Shown here one piece after another: positions 51,565 through 62,236 of a DNA stretch of 64,000 bases. Within the stretch, counting starts at the first letter, position 1; each line of letters starts with the position of its first letter. Under the pieces are notes generated by a model that was not told where the DNA came from, made no database searches, and saw nothing but the letters and a program-made list of their open reading frames with translations. Both the position numbers and the translations under genes were made by a program. This DNA comes from Methyloceanibacter methanicus (lineage in GTDB: Bacteria; Pseudomonadota; Alphaproteobacteria; Rhizobiales; Methyloligellaceae), in the NCBI RefSeq assembly GCF_001723285.1, contig NZ_LPWG01000002.1, positions 1 to 64,000 on the forward strand, in the 5' to 3' direction.

Positions 51565-54288
51565 CTAGGCATCGTCTAATAGCCCCTTCAAGCGATAGAG
51601 CGCTTCCAGAGCCTCTTTCGGCGTCATCCCGTCGGGATTGTAGTCGCGCAGCGCCTCGGCCAGTTTCGACGGCGAACCGTCCGGCCGCGTCGAGACGGCG
51701 GCCTGAAACAGCGGCAGGTCGCCTGCAAGGTCCGCCGGTTTCGGACGCCCATCGGCCTTCTCGAGCTCCGCCAAGACGGCGCCGGCGCGGTCGAGGACGG
51801 GCGCCGGAAGTCCGGCGAGCTTCGCCACATGGATGCCATAGGACCGGTCCGCGGCGCCCATCTTCACACGATACAAAAACACGATCGCCTCGCGCCACTC
51901 CTTGACCTCGACAGTCGCGTTGGCCACACGGGGCAGCCGGTCGGCGAGTGCCGTGAGTTCGTGATAGTGCGTGGCGAACAGGACCCGCGACCTGTTCACC
52001 TCGTGCAGATATTCGAGCGCGGCCCAGGCGATGGACAGACCATCGAAGGTCGCCGTGCCCCGTCCGATCTCGTCCAGGACCACGAAGGATCGCGGCGTCG
52101 CCTGATTGAGGATCGCGGCGGTTTCGACCATCTCGACCATGAAGGTGGAGCGCCCACGCGCGAGGTCGTCCGCGGCCCCGACGCGACTGAACAGCCTGTC
52201 CACAAGACCGATATGGGCAGACTTCGCGGGCACGAAGGCCCCGGCCTGCGCCAAGACCACGATCAGGGCGTTTTGGCGCAGGAACGTGGACTTTCCGCCC
52301 ATGTTGGGACCGGTCACCACGAGTGCGCTCGGCGCGTCGTTCTGGTCGTCCCCACCACCGCGAAGCCGGCAATCGTTGCCGATGAAGTCCGCGCTTTGCT
52401 CTCGGCGCAATGTCTGTTCCACCATCGGATGGCGGCCTTCCTCGATCGCGAAGACGGTGCTGTCGTCCACGCGAGGCCGCACATAGCGCTGCTCCACCGC
52501 TAGCTCGGCAAGCCCGGCATAGGCATCGAGTTCGGCGAGCGCGGCGCTGGCCGAAGACAGAGACCGTTCCGCATCCATCACCTCGGCCGTGAGCCTGGCG
52601 AAGATATCCAGCTCAAGCGCGAGCGCCCGTTCGGCCGCGGACGTGATGCGCGATTCGAGCTCGGCGAGCTCGGTGGTCGAGAAACGCACCGCATTGGCCA
52701 TGGTCTGGCGGTGGATGAAGGTCTCTGCATGGGGCGCGGCCGTCAGCGTGGGCGCGTGCAGCGCCGTTACCTCCACGAAATAGCCGAGCACGCTGTTGTG
52801 CCGGACCTTGAGCGACTTGATGCCCGTTGCCTCCGCATAGGTCGCCTGGAGGCCGGCAATGACCTTGCGGCTGCCGTCGCGCAAGGCCCGCAACTCGTCG
52901 AGATCGGTGTCGAAACCGGGCCGCACGAAGCCGCCGTCGCGAGCGTTGACGGGCAATTCGTCCGCAAGAGCGGCGGACAAGGACGCGGCGACCGCCTGCG
53001 GCGCTTGCGCCAGGCGCTCGGCGATGGCCATCAGTTCGCGCGGCAGACCGAGCGCTTCGCCTGCGTTCAAGAGCCGGGCCGCAAGCGCGTGCGCCGCGCC
53101 GATCGCCGTCTGGACCGCACCGAGGTCGCGCGGGGTGCCGCGGCCGAAGGCGAGACGCGCCAAAGCGCGGGCGAGGTCCGGTGCCGCCTTCAAGCCGTCG
53201 CGCAGATCCTGACGCAGGCGCGGTTCGTCCGCGAGATAGCCCACCGCATCGAGCCGGGCATTGACCGCGGGTCCATCGGTCAGCGGGCTCGAAAGACGGC
53301 TGGCCAGTTCGCGCGCCGCGGCCGCCGTGACGGTCCGGTCGATCGCGGCGAGGAGACTGCCCGCCCGCGTTCCCTGGTTCGAGCGCACCAGCTCGAGATT
53401 GACCCGCGTCGCCGCATCGATCAGCAGAAGCTTGTCGGCGCTTTCCTTGCGCGGTGGACGCAGAAGCGGCGCGCGGCCCACCTGGGTGAGCTCCACATAG
53501 GTGAGCAGGCCCGCAAGCGCCGCGAGCTCGGCCCGTGAGAATTCGCCGAACGCGTCCAGCGCGGCCACGCCGAGACGCTCCTTCAAGGCCCGTTCGCCAC
53601 GGACCGAGTCGAAATGCGCGCGCGGGCAGGGCGTCAACGCGGCACCGGCCTCCTTGACGAGATTGCGGATCGCTTCGTCGCTCGCGAGGTCCTCGCCGGC
53701 GAGCACCTCGCCGGGCCGGATGCGCGCGAGCTCGCCAGGCATGTCGGTCAGCCGGCAGGTCGCCGCGATGAGTTCGCCGGTGGAAATGTCGATCGAGGCC
53801 AAGGCGAAGCGCGGTTCCGCGCCCGTCTCCGTGCGGCTCCCGGAACAGAGCCGTGAGGAAGTTGTGGGCGCGGCGTCGAGCAGCGACTCCTCGGTCAGCG
53901 TCCCGGGCGTGACAAGCCGGACGACATCGCGCCGGACGACGGCCTTCGCCCCGCGCTTCTTGGCCTCGGCTGGGTCCTCGGTCTGTTCGCACACGGCTAC
54001 GCGGTGTCCGAGCGCGATCAGTTTCTGCAGATAATCGTCGGCGGCATGGACCGGCACGCCGCACATGGGAATGTCCTCGCCGAGATGCTTGCCGCGCTTG
54101 GTCAGCGCGATCCCGAGCGCGCGCGAGGCGACCGAGGCGTCCTCGAAGAACATCTCGTAGAAGTCGCCCATGCGGTAGAACAGAAGGCTGTCGGCGTTGG
54201 CGGCCTTTATCTCCAAGTACTGCGCCATCATCGGCGTGACGCCCTCGGGCGCACGGAGCTGCGATTTCGTCGTGTCGTCCACCGTCAT
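51565..54288 (-). CDS. mutS: DNA mismatch repair protein MutS
   Basis: A 907-aa mismatch sensor. The mismatch-binding Phe-x-Glu is in ADSLLFYRMGDFYEMFFEDA. The ATPase has Walker A VTGPNMGGKSTFLRQN, then the ABC signature area SFVVLDEIGRGTATFDGLSI (Walker B DE) and THYHELTALADRL. Length is normal. The start at 54288 is supported by a 4-bp overlap (ATGA) with the upstream gene; the frame could begin eight codons earlier. First step of a mutS-glnD-murJ operon. Confidence 0.95.
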   Translation of the reverse strand: MTVDDTTKSQLRAPEGVTPMMAQYLEIKAANADSLLFYRMGDFYEMFFEDASVASRALGIALTKRGKHLGEDIPMCGVPVHAADDYLQKLIALGHRVAVCEQTEDPAEAKKRGAKAVVRRDVVRLVTPGTLTEESLLDAAPTTSSRLCSGSRTETGAEPRFALASIDISTGELIAATCRLTDMPGELARIRPGEVLAGEDLASDEAIRNLVKEAGAALTPCPRAHFDSVRGERALKERLGVAALDAFGEFSRAELAALAGLLTYVELTQVGRAPLLRPPRKESADKLLLIDAATRVNLELVRSNQGTRAGSLLAAIDRTVTAAAARELASRLSSPLTDGPAVNARLDAVGYLADEPRLRQDLRDGLKAAPDLARALARLAFGRGTPRDLGAVQTAIGAAHALAARLLNAGEALGLPRELMAIAERLAQAPQAVAASLSAALADELPVNARDGGFVRPGFDTDLDELRALRDGSRKVIAGLQATYAEATGIKSLKVRHNSVLGYFVEVTALHAPTLTAAPHAETFIHRQTMANAVRFSTTELAELESRITSAAERALALELDIFARLTAEVMDAERSLSSASAALAELDAYAGLAELAVEQRYVRPRVDDSTVFAIEEGRHPMVEQTLRREQSADFIGNDCRLRGGGDDQNDAPSALVVTGPNMGGKSTFLRQNALIVVLAQAGAFVPAKSAHIGLVDRLFSRVGAADDLARGRSTFMVEMVETAAILNQATPRSFVVLDEIGRGTATFDGLSIAWAALEYLHEVNRSRVLFATHYHELTALADRLPRVANATVEVKEWREAIVFLYRVKMGAADRSYGIHVAKLAGLPAPVLDRAGAVLAELEKADGRPKPADLAGDLPLFQAAVSTRPDGSPSKLAEALRDYNPDGMTPKEALEALYRLKGLLDDA

Positions 54289-55199
54289 GACCGTCTCTGA
54301 TTGCAGGCCCATGTGAGCCGGGCGACCACCTCCGGGCTCAAATCATCGAACCACACGCCACACAGCAAATCCTGGAAATTCGGGTCGCGGGCGGCCTCCG
54401 CCACCACCGCATCGACGACCGGACCGTCGTCATAGGGTATCAAGTCCTCCAGCATCCCGGCGGATAGGATCCCGAGCAGGTTGGGATTGTCCTCGATCTC
54501 GAGTATGGCCTTCACCAAGGCCAAGGCCTTCAAGGGCTCGCTTCCAGTCAGGGTGTGCTGGTAATCGTAGAGGTCGTACCACTGGTCGTCGCGCTCGATC
54601 TCGATATCAGAGCGCGACATGACCTCGACCCATTTCGTGGCAAGTTCCGGGAGCGGCAGCGCCTCGAACGCGACCGGCTCGGACTTGGGATACGCCGCCT
54701 CTTCCCAGGCCCGGTAGGCGGGCTCGTCGCAGATCGTCAGGAGGCGCCGCGCCAGATCCGGATCGTCTACCTTGCCGTTCCCTATGGACGCCGCCTGGCG
54801 GCCCATCAGCCACCGCAGACGCGGCTGCCGCAGTGCAAGCTCTTGCAGGAGAGGCGTCGCCACCGAGGCGCGGAAGACAAGAAGCTGACCGAGCGGCTTG
54901 CCTTTGGCGATCAGGTTGAGGACCTCTTCGTCTTGCTCGTGCTGCAGCGCCGCCTCGATGAAGACGATCCCGCGCTTCGGATCGTCATGGGACAAGCGGT
55001 CGAAATGCATGACGAAGGCATACACCCCGTGCGTGCGATCCCGGAATCGGGTCGTGCAGACCTCGCGCCAAGCGCGCACCCAGTCGGTCATGGGCATGGC
55101 CTCGATCCGCGCGGCGACCTCGCCGTAGCCGGGCACGGGATCGAGCGCGGCGCCCGAGGCATCGCAAAACCCCAAAACTTCGTCGCACCAGGCCATCAA
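54285..55199 (-). CDS. Conserved protein of unknown function upstream of mutS
   Basis: A 304-aa soluble protein of mixed helical content. It has AMPMTDWVRAWREVCTTRFR, MHFDRLSHDDPKRGIVFIEA and PLPELATKWVEVMSRSDIEI. The middle and end share helical-repeat character (ALALVKAILEIEDNPNLLGI, then DDGPVVDAVVAEAARDPNFQ), resembling DUF6869-type proteins, but I am not sure of the family. Two related halves are likely. It is translationally coupled to mutS and divergent from rph. Confidence 0.6.
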   Translation of the reverse strand: MMAWCDEVLGFCDASGAALDPVPGYGEVAARIEAMPMTDWVRAWREVCTTRFRDRTHGVYAFVMHFDRLSHDDPKRGIVFIEAALQHEQDEEVLNLIAKGKPLGQLLVFRASVATPLLQELALRQPRLRWLMGRQAASIGNGKVDDPDLARRLLTICDEPAYRAWEEAAYPKSEPVAFEALPLPELATKWVEVMSRSDIEIERDDQWYDLYDYQHTLTGSEPLKALALVKAILEIEDNPNLLGILSAGMLEDLIPYDDGPVVDAVVAEAARDPNFQDLLCGVWFDDLSPEVVARLTWACNQRRS

Positions 55200-55338
55200 A
55201 GCGTCCTAGCTTCTCACCGTCGGGCGCACAAGGGCGCGCGCCGCGACAGTTGGGGAGGACGGTTGGGAAATGGCTTCCCGCGCCTTTCGGTGTCCTCTAG
55301 GGTGCGCGGCCTCAACGCCATTTGTCAGGAGAGCCGTC

Positions 55339-56055
55339 ATCACTCGCCCTTCGAAACGCGCACCGGACGCGCTGCGCCCCGTCAGCCTGGAACGCGCGGC
55401 CTCGCGCCATGCCGAAGGCTCTTGCCTTGTCCGCTTCGGCGAGACCCATGTCTTGTGCACGGCCTCGGTCGCCGAAAACGTGCCGCCCTGGCTCAAGGGC
55501 TCGGGACGTGGCTGGGTCACCGCGGAATACGGCATGCTCCCGCGCGCCACTCACGACCGGACCCGCCGCGAGGCGGCGGCCGGCAAGCAGTCTGGCCGGA
55601 CCCAGGAGATTCAACGCCTGATCGGCCGCTCCTTACGGGCGGTGACCAATCTCGCCGGCCTCGCCGAGAAGCAGGTCCTCATCGACTGCGATGTGCTGCA
55701 AGCCGACGGCGGCACGCGCACTGCATCGATCACCGGCGCCTGGGTCGCCTTGCACGACGCGCTCGCCTGGATGGAGGCGCGCAACATGATCAAAGGCAAT
55801 GTCTTGACCGATCACGTGGCGGCGGTCTCATGCGGGCTCTATGGCGGCGAGCCTGTGCTCGATCTCGACTACGCCGAGGATTCCGAAGCGGACGCGGATG
55901 CGAATTTCGTGATGACCGGCCAGGGCGGGATCGTGGAAGTCCAGGGGACGGCGGAGACCGACCCCTTCAGCCAGGAGCAATTCGATGCGCTGATGGGGCT
56001 GGCACGCGGCGGCATCGCCGAACTCGTCGAACTTCAAAAGATGACCATTGGCTAG
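55339..56055 (+). CDS. rph: Ribonuclease PH, with an anomalous start codon
   Basis: A 3'-5' phosphorolytic exonuclease that trims tRNA 3' ends. The body is fully conserved: [20 protein letters not shown], then [39 protein letters not shown] and [20 protein letters not shown]. At the expected start there is a strong ribosome site (aggagag, spacing 5) followed by ATC instead of ATG, which gives the family length of 238 aa. The only conventional start in frame is the ATG at 55270, which adds 23 non-conserved residues. Either ATC is used or one base is wrong (ATG read as ATC). rdgB follows within 5 bp. Confidence 0.92.
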   Translation: MTRPSKRAPDALRPVSLERAASRHAEGSCLVRFGETHVLCTASVAENVPPWLKGSGRGWVTAEYGMLPRATHDRTRREAAAGKQSGRTQEIQRLIGRSLRAVTNLAGLAEKQVLIDCDVLQADGGTRTASITGAWVALHDALAWMEARNMIKGNVLTDHVAAVSCGLYGGEPVLDLDYAEDSEADADANFVMTGQGGIVEVQGTAETDPFSQEQFDALMGLARGGIAELVELQKMTIG

Positions 56056-56059
56056 GGGG

Positions 56060-56695
56060 ATGGCGGTGCTTGGATGTGGCGCGCTTCATCGCGATTCGAA
56101 ACTTGTGATCGCCAGCCACAACGAAGGCAAGGTGCGCGAACTCGGAGAGCTGTTCGCGCCACTCGGGATCGCTTGCGTCTCTGCCGGGAGCCTCGACCTG
56201 CCCGAACCGGAGGAGACCGGCGACACCTTCGAGGCCAACGCGCTCTTGAAAGCCCATACGGCCGCATCCGGGTCGGGCATGATGGCGTTGGCCGACGATT
56301 CCGGCCTCGAAGTCGACGCGCTCGGTGGCGAACCCGGCATCCATTCGGCGCGTTGGGCCGGACCGAAGAAGGACTTTGCCGAAGCGATGCAGCGCGTGCA
56401 CGAGGCCCTGGCGGCCACGGGGGGCGCCTTCAGCCACGCCAACTTCACTTGTGCCCTGGCCCTGGCCGCCCCCAACGGCGACGAGGCCGTGTTTTCCGGC
56501 CGCGTCTTCGGGCATATCCAATGGCCGCCGCGCGGCGAGCATGGCTTCGGCTACGACCCCATCTTCGTGCCCGAAGGCTATAAGGAGACGTTCGGCGAGA
56601 TGGATCCGGCGCTGAAGAACGACCTGTCGCACCGCATGCGCGCCTTCGAACAGCTGATCGAGGCGACCTATGCCGAAGACGGCAACACAGACTAG
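56060..56695 (+). CDS. rdgB: Non-canonical purine NTP pyrophosphatase (RdgB/HAM1)
   Basis: A 211-aa enzyme that hydrolyses dITP/XTP to clean the nucleotide pool. The substrate-binding motif is [20 protein letters not shown], and the metal site is [20 protein letters not shown], then IHSARWAGP. The specificity loop is [20 protein letters not shown]. The start at 56060 is close to a ggggg ribosome site. The rph-rdgB-hemW order is classic for Hyphomicrobiales. It overlaps hemW by 26 bp. Confidence 0.92.
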   Translation: MAVLGCGALHRDSKLVIASHNEGKVRELGELFAPLGIACVSAGSLDLPEPEETGDTFEANALLKAHTAASGSGMMALADDSGLEVDALGGEPGIHSARWAGPKKDFAEAMQRVHEALAATGGAFSHANFTCALALAAPNGDEAVFSGRVFGHIQWPPRGEHGFGYDPIFVPEGYKETFGEMDPALKNDLSHRMRAFEQLIEATYAEDGNTD

Positions 56696-57845
56696 AGCCT
56701 TGTCCGACGCAGAGCCGTTCGGTGTCTACGTCCATTGGCCGTTCTGCGCGGCCAAGTGCCCCTATTGCGACTTCAACTCCCATGTGCGCCATGGCGGCAT
56801 CGACGAGGACCGTTTCCTCGCCGCCTATCTCAAGGAGCTGGCCCATTTCGCGGCACTCACGCCGCGAACCGTGACGAGCGTCTTTTTTGGTGGCGGGACG
56901 CCTTCGCTCATGGCCCCGCGCGTCACGGATGCGATCCTCGACGCGATCGCCACGCATTGGACGCTCGATGCGAACGCGGAGATCACGCTCGAGGCCAATC
57001 CCACCAGCGTGGAGGCGGAGAACTTCCGAGGCTATGCAGCTGCGGGAGTCAACCGCCTCTCGCTCGGGGTTCAGGCCCTGGATGATGCCAGCCTCAAAGC
57101 CCTCGGGCGCTGCCATAGCGCCGACGAAGCGCTGGCGGCCTTCGCGCTGGCGCGGGACTGTTTCGAACGGATCTCCTTCGACCTGATCTATGCGCGGGAG
57201 GGGCAGTCGCTCGACGGCTGGACGGACGAACTCACCCGCGCGCTCGGGTTCGCGGCTGATCACCTGTCGCTGTACCAACTGACCATCGAGGACGGGACGC
57301 CCTTTGCCGCGCTGCACGAGGCCGGGCGTCTGCATGTGCCCGCGAGCGAGGCGGCGCGCGCGATGTATCTGGCGACCCAGGAACTGTGCGAGGCGGCGGG
57401 GCTTCCGGCCTATGAGGTCTCCAACCACGCCGTGCCCGGCGCGGAATCCCGCCACAACCTCGTCTACTGGCGCGGCCACGACTATGCCGGCATCGGCGCG
57501 GGCGCCCATGCCCGCATCACCACGGGCGGCACGAAAAGGGCGCTTTCCACTTTGCGGCTCCCCGAAGCCTGGCTGGCTGAGGTCGAGGCGCGCGGGCACG
57601 GCCTTGCCAGCGACGAGCCGCTCAGCCCACGCGAATCGGCGGAGGAGTATCTGTTGATGGCCTTGCGGCTGGCCGAAGGCATGGGCCTGTCCCGGTTCGC
57701 CGCGCTTGCCGGCACACCCCTCGACGAGACCCGCATCGATGCCCTCGCCGCCGAAGGCCTGCTCAGCCGGACCGGCGACCGGCTGACAGCCACGCCAACG
57801 GGACGGCTGGTGCTGGAACGGCTGATCCTCGAGCTCGCCGCCTGA
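56670..57845 (+). CDS. hemW: Radical SAM haem chaperone HemW (HemN-like)
   Basis: A 391-aa radical SAM protein. The cluster-binding motif is [20 protein letters not shown] (CxxxCxxC). Further conserved parts are [33 protein letters not shown] and [12 protein letters not shown], with the C-terminal HemN_C domain. HemW binds haem and is thought to deliver it; it was often annotated as an oxygen-independent coproporphyrinogen oxidase, but it lacks the N-terminal extra Cys of true HemN. It overlaps rdgB. Confidence 0.92.
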   Translation: MPKTATQTRALSDAEPFGVYVHWPFCAAKCPYCDFNSHVRHGGIDEDRFLAAYLKELAHFAALTPRTVTSVFFGGGTPSLMAPRVTDAILDAIATHWTLDANAEITLEANPTSVEAENFRGYAAAGVNRLSLGVQALDDASLKALGRCHSADEALAAFALARDCFERISFDLIYAREGQSLDGWTDELTRALGFAADHLSLYQLTIEDGTPFAALHEAGRLHVPASEAARAMYLATQELCEAAGLPAYEVSNHAVPGAESRHNLVYWRGHDYAGIGAGAHARITTGGTKRALSTLRLPEAWLAEVEARGHGLASDEPLSPRESAEEYLLMALRLAEGMGLSRFAALAGTPLDETRIDALAAEGLLSRTGDRLTATPTGRLVLERLILELAA

Positions 57846-57919
57846 GGGCCGGGTGCGAAGAACCGCGAATCCGCATAACGTCTCACGCACGGAACGCGTG
57901 AGAACAACGAGATCGACCC

Positions 57920-58839
57920 GTGCGAGACGACGGCAAAGAAGAGGCCAATGCGAGGACGGTGGCGCGGGCCGGCGAAGCCCTGGCCGAGCTCCTGGACCGG
58001 CCGCTGGCGGCCGGGCTCTACCTCGTGGCCACACCCATCGGCAATCTCGCCGACATTTCCTTGAGGGCGCTTGCGGTTCTGGCCCGCGCGCCGCTCGTGG
58101 CCGCCGAGGACACGCGGCACTCGCGGAAATTGCTGTCGCACTACAATATCCACGCTGAGCTGACGCCCTATCACGAGCACAACGCCGCGCGCGAGCGGCC
58201 GAAGCTGCTCGCACGGATCGAGGCCGGCTATGCCGTTGCGCTGATCTCCGATGCCGGCACGCCGCTCGTCTCGGACCCGGGCTACAAGCTCGTGCGCGAG
58301 GCGCTCGATGCCGGGCTCACGGTCACCAGCATTCCGGGCCCGTCGGCGGCGCTCGCCGCGCTGACGTCCGCGGGGCTGCCGACCGATACGTTCCTCTTCG
58401 GCGGCTTCCTGCCGCCCAAGTCCGGGCCGCGTCACACCCGCCTGGAGGCGCTGCGCGACACCCAAGCGACGTTGATCTTCTTCGAAACGGCCCCGCGTCT
58501 TGCCAAGAGCCTTGAGGACATGGCGGCCGTGCTCGGTCCGCGCGAGGCGGTGATCGCCCGCGAACTCACCAAGCTGCACGAGACGCTCCATCGCGGCACC
58601 GTCGATAGTCTTGCCGGGCAGATCGAGGCGCAGCCGGTCAAAGGCGAAGTGGCCGTTGTGGTCGCGCCGCCAAGCACGGAAGAGGCGGAGGTGGACGATG
58701 CGCGCCTCCTTGCGGACCTGAGCCGCGCTCGGACCATGAGCCTGCGAGACGCGGTGCGCGCGGTGACGGACGCGCGGGGGTCAAGCGCGCCCGCGTCTAC
58801 GAGCTCGGCCTCTCGTTGGCGAAGCGCGGCACGCCATGA
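57920..58839 (+). CDS. rsmI: 16S rRNA (cytidine-2'-O) methyltransferase RsmI, single-base deletion
   Basis: RsmI methylates C1402 of 16S rRNA. The tetrapyrrole-methylase fold is clear: LYLVATPIGNLADISLRALA, AAEDTRHSRKLLSHYNI, GYAVALISDAGTPLVSDPGY, then SIPGPSAALAAL. At about 58776-58780 (a G5 run) one G is missing. Adding it restores VKRARVYELGLSLAKRGTP and a stop at 58839, four bases into yraN (ATGA). The uncorrected frame runs on for 200 false residues. The GTG start at 57920 gives a normal N-terminus. Confidence 0.9.
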
Positions 58840-59195
58840 GCCGGGCCCGCGTGCGCGCCTATCGCGCCGGGATCATGGCGGAGACCCTCGCGGCATGGCT
58901 CTACCGGCTCAAGGGCTATCGCATTGTGGCGCGGCGCTACCGCTCGCCCGTGGGCGAGATCGATCTCGTTGCCACGAAGGGCCAGCGGCTGGCCTTCGTG
59001 GAGGTCAAGCGGCGGAAAACGCGAGACGAAGCCGCCTTTGCCGTGACGGCGAAACAGAAGCGGCGCATCGTGCGCGCCGCCCAATACTGGATCGCCAGTC
59101 ATCCGGCCTTTGTCGGGTATGCCATCGCCTTCGATGTGGTGCTGTGTGCGCCGTGGGCGCTCCCGCGCCACGTGGAAAACGCGTTTCCAACCTAG
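58836..59195 (+). CDS. yraN: YraN/UPF0102 family endonuclease-like protein
   Basis: A 119-aa protein of the UPF0102 family. The restriction-endonuclease-like core is AWLYRLKGYRIVARRYRSPV, then GEIDLVATKGQRLAFVEVKR, containing the acidic-basic EIDLV...FVEVK motif. The biological role is not settled (DNA processing or repair). It is translationally coupled to rsmI, the usual arrangement. The C-terminus ends RHVENAFPT. Confidence 0.92.
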   Translation: MSRARVRAYRAGIMAETLAAWLYRLKGYRIVARRYRSPVGEIDLVATKGQRLAFVEVKRRKTRDEAAFAVTAKQKRRIVRAAQYWIASHPAFVGYAIAFDVVLCAPWALPRHVENAFPT

Positions 59196-59316
59196 AACCG
59201 GGCGCGAGGCTGGCCACTGCGGCGCTTGAAATGGATGCCCTCAACGCGCAAGTTCCGCCCCAACGAAACGGCCTTTGCCCGAGACCGGCGTCGGCCTTCA
59301 GACCTAACAGGACATC

Positions 59317-60264
59317 ATGGCTCTCAAAGTCGCCTTCCAGATGGACCCGATCGAGCGCATCGATATCAACGGGGATTCGACCTTCGCGCTTCTCTTGGAG
59401 GCGCAGCGGCGCGGCCATGACGTGTTCTACTACACCCCGCCCAATCTCTCCCTGAAGGACGGGCGGCTGATCGCCCACGGCCACAGCCTCACGGTCGAGG
59501 ACAAGCCGGGCGATCACTACCGGCTCGCACACCCGCGCAACGTGGACCTTTCCGACTTCGACGTGGTGCAGCTCCGCCAGGACCCGCCCTTCGACATGGC
59601 CTATATCACCACGACGCATCTTCTGGAGCGGTTGCAGCCCGGCACGCTCGTGGTCAACGACCCCGCCTCGGTCCGCAACGCGCCGGAGAAAGTCTTCGTG
59701 CTCGACTTTCTCGACCTCATGCCGCCGACGCTGGTGACCCGCTCGCCGGACGAGATCCGCGCCTTTCGGGACGAGCACAAAGACATCGTGGTGAAGCCGC
59801 TCTACGGCAATGGCGGGGCCGCGATCTTCCGCATCGCCGAGGGCGACACCAATCTCAACTCGCTCATCGAATTGCTCGGCCAGACCTTTCGCGAGCCCAT
59901 CATGGTCCAGCGCTACCTCCCGGACGTGCGCGCGGGCGACAAGCGCATCATCCTGGTCGACGGCGAGGTGGCGGGCGCCATCAACCGGGTGCCGGCCGCG
60001 GACGAAACGCGTTCGAACCTGCATGTGGGCGGCACGGCCAAGGCCACCACGCTGACTCCGCGCGAGGACGAGATCTGCGCGCGGCTCGGTCCGGCGCTCA
60101 AGGAGCGCGGGCTCATCTTCACCGGGATCGACGTGATCGGCGACTACCTCACCGAGATCAACGTCACCTCGCCCACGGGCATCCGCCAGGTGAAGGAGTT
60201 CGGCGGCAACGACATCGCCGCCATGATCTGGGACGTGGTGGAGAAGAAGGTGGCGGCGCGCTAG
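59317..60264 (+). CDS. gshB: Glutathione synthetase
   Basis: A 315-aa ATP-grasp enzyme making glutathione from gamma-glutamylcysteine and glycine. It opens [20 protein letters not shown], then [18 protein letters not shown]-grasp motifs are [18 protein letters not shown] and [19 protein letters not shown]. The terminal metal site is [20 protein letters not shown]. Conserved downstream of yraN in alphaproteobacteria. The antisense 2TM gene overlaps its last 100 bp. Confidence 0.94.
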   Translation: MALKVAFQMDPIERIDINGDSTFALLLEAQRRGHDVFYYTPPNLSLKDGRLIAHGHSLTVEDKPGDHYRLAHPRNVDLSDFDVVQLRQDPPFDMAYITTTHLLERLQPGTLVVNDPASVRNAPEKVFVLDFLDLMPPTLVTRSPDEIRAFRDEHKDIVVKPLYGNGGAAIFRIAEGDTNLNSLIELLGQTFREPIMVQRYLPDVRAGDKRIILVDGEVAGAINRVPAADETRSNLHVGGTAKATTLTPREDEICARLGPALKERGLIFTGIDVIGDYLTEINVTSPTGIRQVKEFGGNDIAAMIWDVVEKKVAAR

Positions 60265-60466
60265 GACCGCTCGCGCCGTCTTGCACGCGCGCGCGCCACA
60301 CGGCCAGCGCATGGGCCCCGAGGCCAATGCCCCACCCGGCCGCAACCCAAACGAACCAGTGGCGCGGCGGATCATGAGACAGCGCCAGCCCGGCACACAA
60401 CCCAACGACGGCGAGGTAGACACCTGCGTGGATCAAGAATCCGAGCGGGATCGAATCGGTCTTCAT
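60164..60466 (-). CDS. Two-transmembrane-domain protein (2TM family-like)
   Basis: Up to 100 aa. Two hydrophobic segments ([20 protein letters not shown] and [20 protein letters not shown]) match the 2TM motif (GFxxHxxxY ... WGIGLxxHA). The last 40 residues (Arg/Ser/Pro-rich) are antisense to gshB and look non-coding, so the true C-terminus may be near 60270, perhaps lost to a frame error. The ribosome site is poor. Function unknown. Confidence 0.5.
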   Translation of the reverse strand: MKTDSIPLGFLIHAGVYLAVVGLCAGLALSHDPPRHWFVWVAAGWGIGLGAHALAVWRARVQDGASGPSAPPPSSPPRPRSWRRCRCRRTPSPGGCPWAR

Positions 60467-60587
60467 GGGCGAAGACAAACACGATCATGGCGAATTTGGC
60501 AGACCTCCCGTTTGTTCTCCTAATGTTCTTGCGTGCACGTACACGCTGCGATAGCATTGCCCCCGGCAACCAAACGGGGGTTCGGAC

Positions 60588-62123
60588 ATGTTCGCGCGGG
60601 TTACGACGGTCGCATTCGAGGGCATCGAGGCCCGCGCGGTGGATGTCCAGGTGCAGATCAGTTCCGGCATGCCGGCCTTCACCATCGTGGGCCTGCCCGA
60701 CAAGGCGGTGGCCGAGAGCCGGGAACGGGTGCGCGGGGCACTGAACGCCATCGGGCTGGCGCTGCCCCCCAAGCGCATCACTGTGAACCTCGCCCCCGCC
60801 GATCTTCCCAAGGAAGGCAGCCATTACGATCTCCCCATCGCCCTTGGGGTCATGGCGTCCGCGGGCGCGATCGCGCCGGATGCCATCGAGGGCTATTGCG
60901 TCCTCGGCGAACTGGCGCTCGACGGGTCGATCGCCACGATCGCCGGCGCGCTGCCCGCGGCCATCGGGGCCAATGCCATGGACAAGGGGCTGATCTGTCC
61001 TGAAGCGTGCGGGCCCGAGGCCGCCTGGGCGGCGTCCGACATGCCGATCCTGGCGCCTGGCGATTTGTTGCAGCTGCTCAATCACTTCAAGGGCCTCCAG
61101 ACCTTGCGGCGGCCGGAGCCCGATCTGGAGGCTGAAGACGAGGCCATGCCGGATCTCGGCGACATTAAGGGGCAGGAGACGGCCAAGCGCGCGCTCGAGG
61201 TCGCGGCCGCGGGCGGGCACCACTTCCTGATGGTGGGCCCGCCGGGTTCGGGCAAGTCGATGCTGGCCAAGCGGATGCCCTCGATCCTGCCGCCGCTCGC
61301 ACCCGCCGAGATGCTGGAAGTCAGCATGATCCGGAGCCTTGCGGGCGATTTGGCCGGCGGCCGCATCGGCCGCAACCGGCCCTTCCGCGCGCCCCATCAC
61401 TCTGCCAGCATGGCCGCGCTGGTCGGCGCGGGAACGCGGCCGCGCCCCGGCGAGGTGGCGCTGGCCCATCTCGGGGTCCTGTTCCTCGACGAATTGCCCG
61501 AGTTCAATCCGCAGGTCCTGGACGCCTTGCGCCAGCCGCTCGAGAGCGGCGAAACCGTGATCGCCCGGGCCAATCACCGCATCGCCTATCCGTCCCGGGT
61601 GCAACTGGTCGCGGCGATGAACCCGTGCCGCTGCGGCCACGCGGGCGAGCCGGGCCATGTCTGCCGTCAGGGCCCCGCTTGCGCGGATCGCTACCAGGCC
61701 CGCATCTCCGGGCCGCTGCTCGACCGGATCGACCTGCAAATCGAAGTGCCCGCCGTGTCCGCCGCCGACCTCGTTCTGCCACGTTCCGCCGAGGGGAGCG
61801 CCGAGGTGCGGGACCGCGTCGCCGCGGCGCGAACCCGCCAGACGGCGCGCTACCAACGGCTTGGTCTGCCTCTCGTGCGCACGAACGCGCAGGCCGACGG
61901 CGCCGTGCTGGAAGAGGTCGCTGCGCCCGATGCGCAAGGTCTCGCCCTTCTGCGCGACGCGGCCGGCACCCTGTCCTTGAGCGCCCGCGGCTACCATCGG
62001 ACCTTGCGCGTGGCACGGACCCTGGCCGACCTCGACGGGGCCGAAACCGTCTCCCGGATCCATATCGCCGAGGCGCTGAGCTATCGCGGCGAGGCCCTGC
62101 GCCGGGCCAAAGTGGCCGCCTAG
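60588..62123 (+). CDS. comM: ComM/YifB family Mg-chelatase-like AAA+ ATPase
   Basis: A 511-aa AAA+ protein. The N-terminal Lon-like domain is GMPAFTIVGLPDKAVAESRE, then NLAPADLPKEGSHYDLPIAL. Walker A is HHFLMVGPPGSGKSMLAKRM, and Walker B is HLGVLFLDELPEFNPQVLDA. A Cys-rich zinc knuckle (NPCRCGHAGEPGHVC) and the C-terminal lid (RTLRVARTLADLDGAE) follow. ComM is a branch-migration helicase in natural transformation. It is fully intact. Confidence 0.92.
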   Translation: MFARVTTVAFEGIEARAVDVQVQISSGMPAFTIVGLPDKAVAESRERVRGALNAIGLALPPKRITVNLAPADLPKEGSHYDLPIALGVMASAGAIAPDAIEGYCVLGELALDGSIATIAGALPAAIGANAMDKGLICPEACGPEAAWAASDMPILAPGDLLQLLNHFKGLQTLRRPEPDLEAEDEAMPDLGDIKGQETAKRALEVAAAGGHHFLMVGPPGSGKSMLAKRMPSILPPLAPAEMLEVSMIRSLAGDLAGGRIGRNRPFRAPHHSASMAALVGAGTRPRPGEVALAHLGVLFLDELPEFNPQVLDALRQPLESGETVIARANHRIAYPSRVQLVAAMNPCRCGHAGEPGHVCRQGPACADRYQARISGPLLDRIDLQIEVPAVSAADLVLPRSAEGSAEVRDRVAAARTRQTARYQRLGLPLVRTNAQADGAVLEEVAAPDAQGLALLRDAAGTLSLSARGYHRTLRVARTLADLDGAETVSRIHIAEALSYRGEALRRAKVAA

Positions 62124-62236
62124 CGCGCTTTTTGGCCGATTTCGGCCTCTCAAGAGTTTCTCAAACTTTCTCTGCCAAGCTCGGCGCCAATGAAAAGCCA
62201 GGGCAAATGTCCGGCATATAAACAGGCGTCAAGACA

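Noticed and set aside
54555..56108. 517-codon frame across the gene before mutS and rph
   Set aside because: It runs antisense to one gene and out of frame in the other, with no domain.
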